A program made the position numbers and the translations under genes. Under the pieces are notes generated by a model. The model worked only from the letters and a program-made list of their open reading frames with translations, was not told where the DNA came from and made no database searches. A DNA stretch of 5,514 nt, from positions 1-5,514 of the forward strand of contig JAUXBD010000130.1 of assembly GCA_030619585.1 (NCBI GenBank), read 5' to 3'. This DNA is from Desulfobacteraceae bacterium (GTDB lineage Bacteria; Desulfobacterota; Desulfobacteria; Desulfobacterales; SURF-7). Below, piece after piece: positions 5,478-5,514 of the stretch; the first letter of the stretch is position 1, and the number at the start of each line of letters is the position of its first letter.

Positions 5478-5514
5478 TAGGAATTAGGGGATTTAGGAAT
5501 TTAGGAATTGAAGG
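5478..5514. repeat. Octamer short tandem repeat reaching the window edge
   Basis: The unit TAGGAATT occurs at 5478-5485, 5494-5501 and 5502-5509, with a degenerate unit AGGGGATT at 5486-5493 in register. GAAGG follows to the edge and may start another unit. The array may continue past the window. Its purine-rich plus strand resembles that of the heptamer array at 2271-2298. Confidence 0.7.

Larger units (their letters stand above)
5234..5514. other. Non-coding tail downstream of the operon
   Basis: These 281 bases carry no convincing coding frame on either strand. They contain a weak terminator-like hairpin (5310-5326), a second hairpin without an adjacent T-run (arms AAGTGC 5346-5351 and GCACTT 5362-5367), two 6-bp-arm inverted repeats (5417-5434 and 5445-5462), and an octamer tandem repeat reaching the edge. 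No tRNA or other RNA gene was recognised. Confidence 0.6.

Overview
The window looks like a chromosomal segment of an anaerobic bacterium, most likely a sulfate-reducing member of the Desulfobacterota. This rests on the gene content (a tungsten/molybdenum-type aldehyde ferredoxin oxidoreductase beside an acyl-CoA dehydrogenase of about 600 residues and an enoyl-CoA hydratase), on the moderately AT-rich composition, and on short tandem repeats between the genes. The taxon is inferred and no marker gene in the window fixes it.

Layout. Bases 1-2242 (minus strand) carry an aldehyde ferredoxin oxidoreductase (AOR) family gene that starts inside the window and runs off its left edge without a stop, giving 747 complete codons. 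The AOR part ends near residue 620. The remaining residues look like a fused SCP2-type lipid/acyl-binding domain. Bases 2243-2629 separate two divergent transcription units. They hold a heptamer tandem repeat, a short minus-strand frame resembling the N-terminal part of a MerR-like regulator (probably a relic), a 12-bp inverted repeat, and palindromes close to the next gene. Bases 2630-4447 (plus) encode a long-form acyl-CoA dehydrogenase. Bases 4463-5233 (plus) encode an enoyl-CoA hydratase/crotonase, 15 bases downstream with its own Shine-Dalgarno site, so the two very likely form an operon. Bases 5234-5514 are non-coding, with small inverted repeats and an octamer tandem repeat that runs to the window edge.

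Working together. The plus-strand pair provides the first two steps of beta-oxidation-like chemistry: alpha,beta-dehydrogenation of an acyl-CoA, then hydration of the enoyl-CoA. The divergent AOR is a low-potential W/Fe-S enzyme that could oxidise an aldehyde to the acid, or act on a CoA thioester as the related BamB does. The SCP2 tail hints at a hydrophobic substrate. A shared catabolic route for a hydrophobic carboxylic acid is a reasonable inference, but the substrate cannot be read from the sequence.
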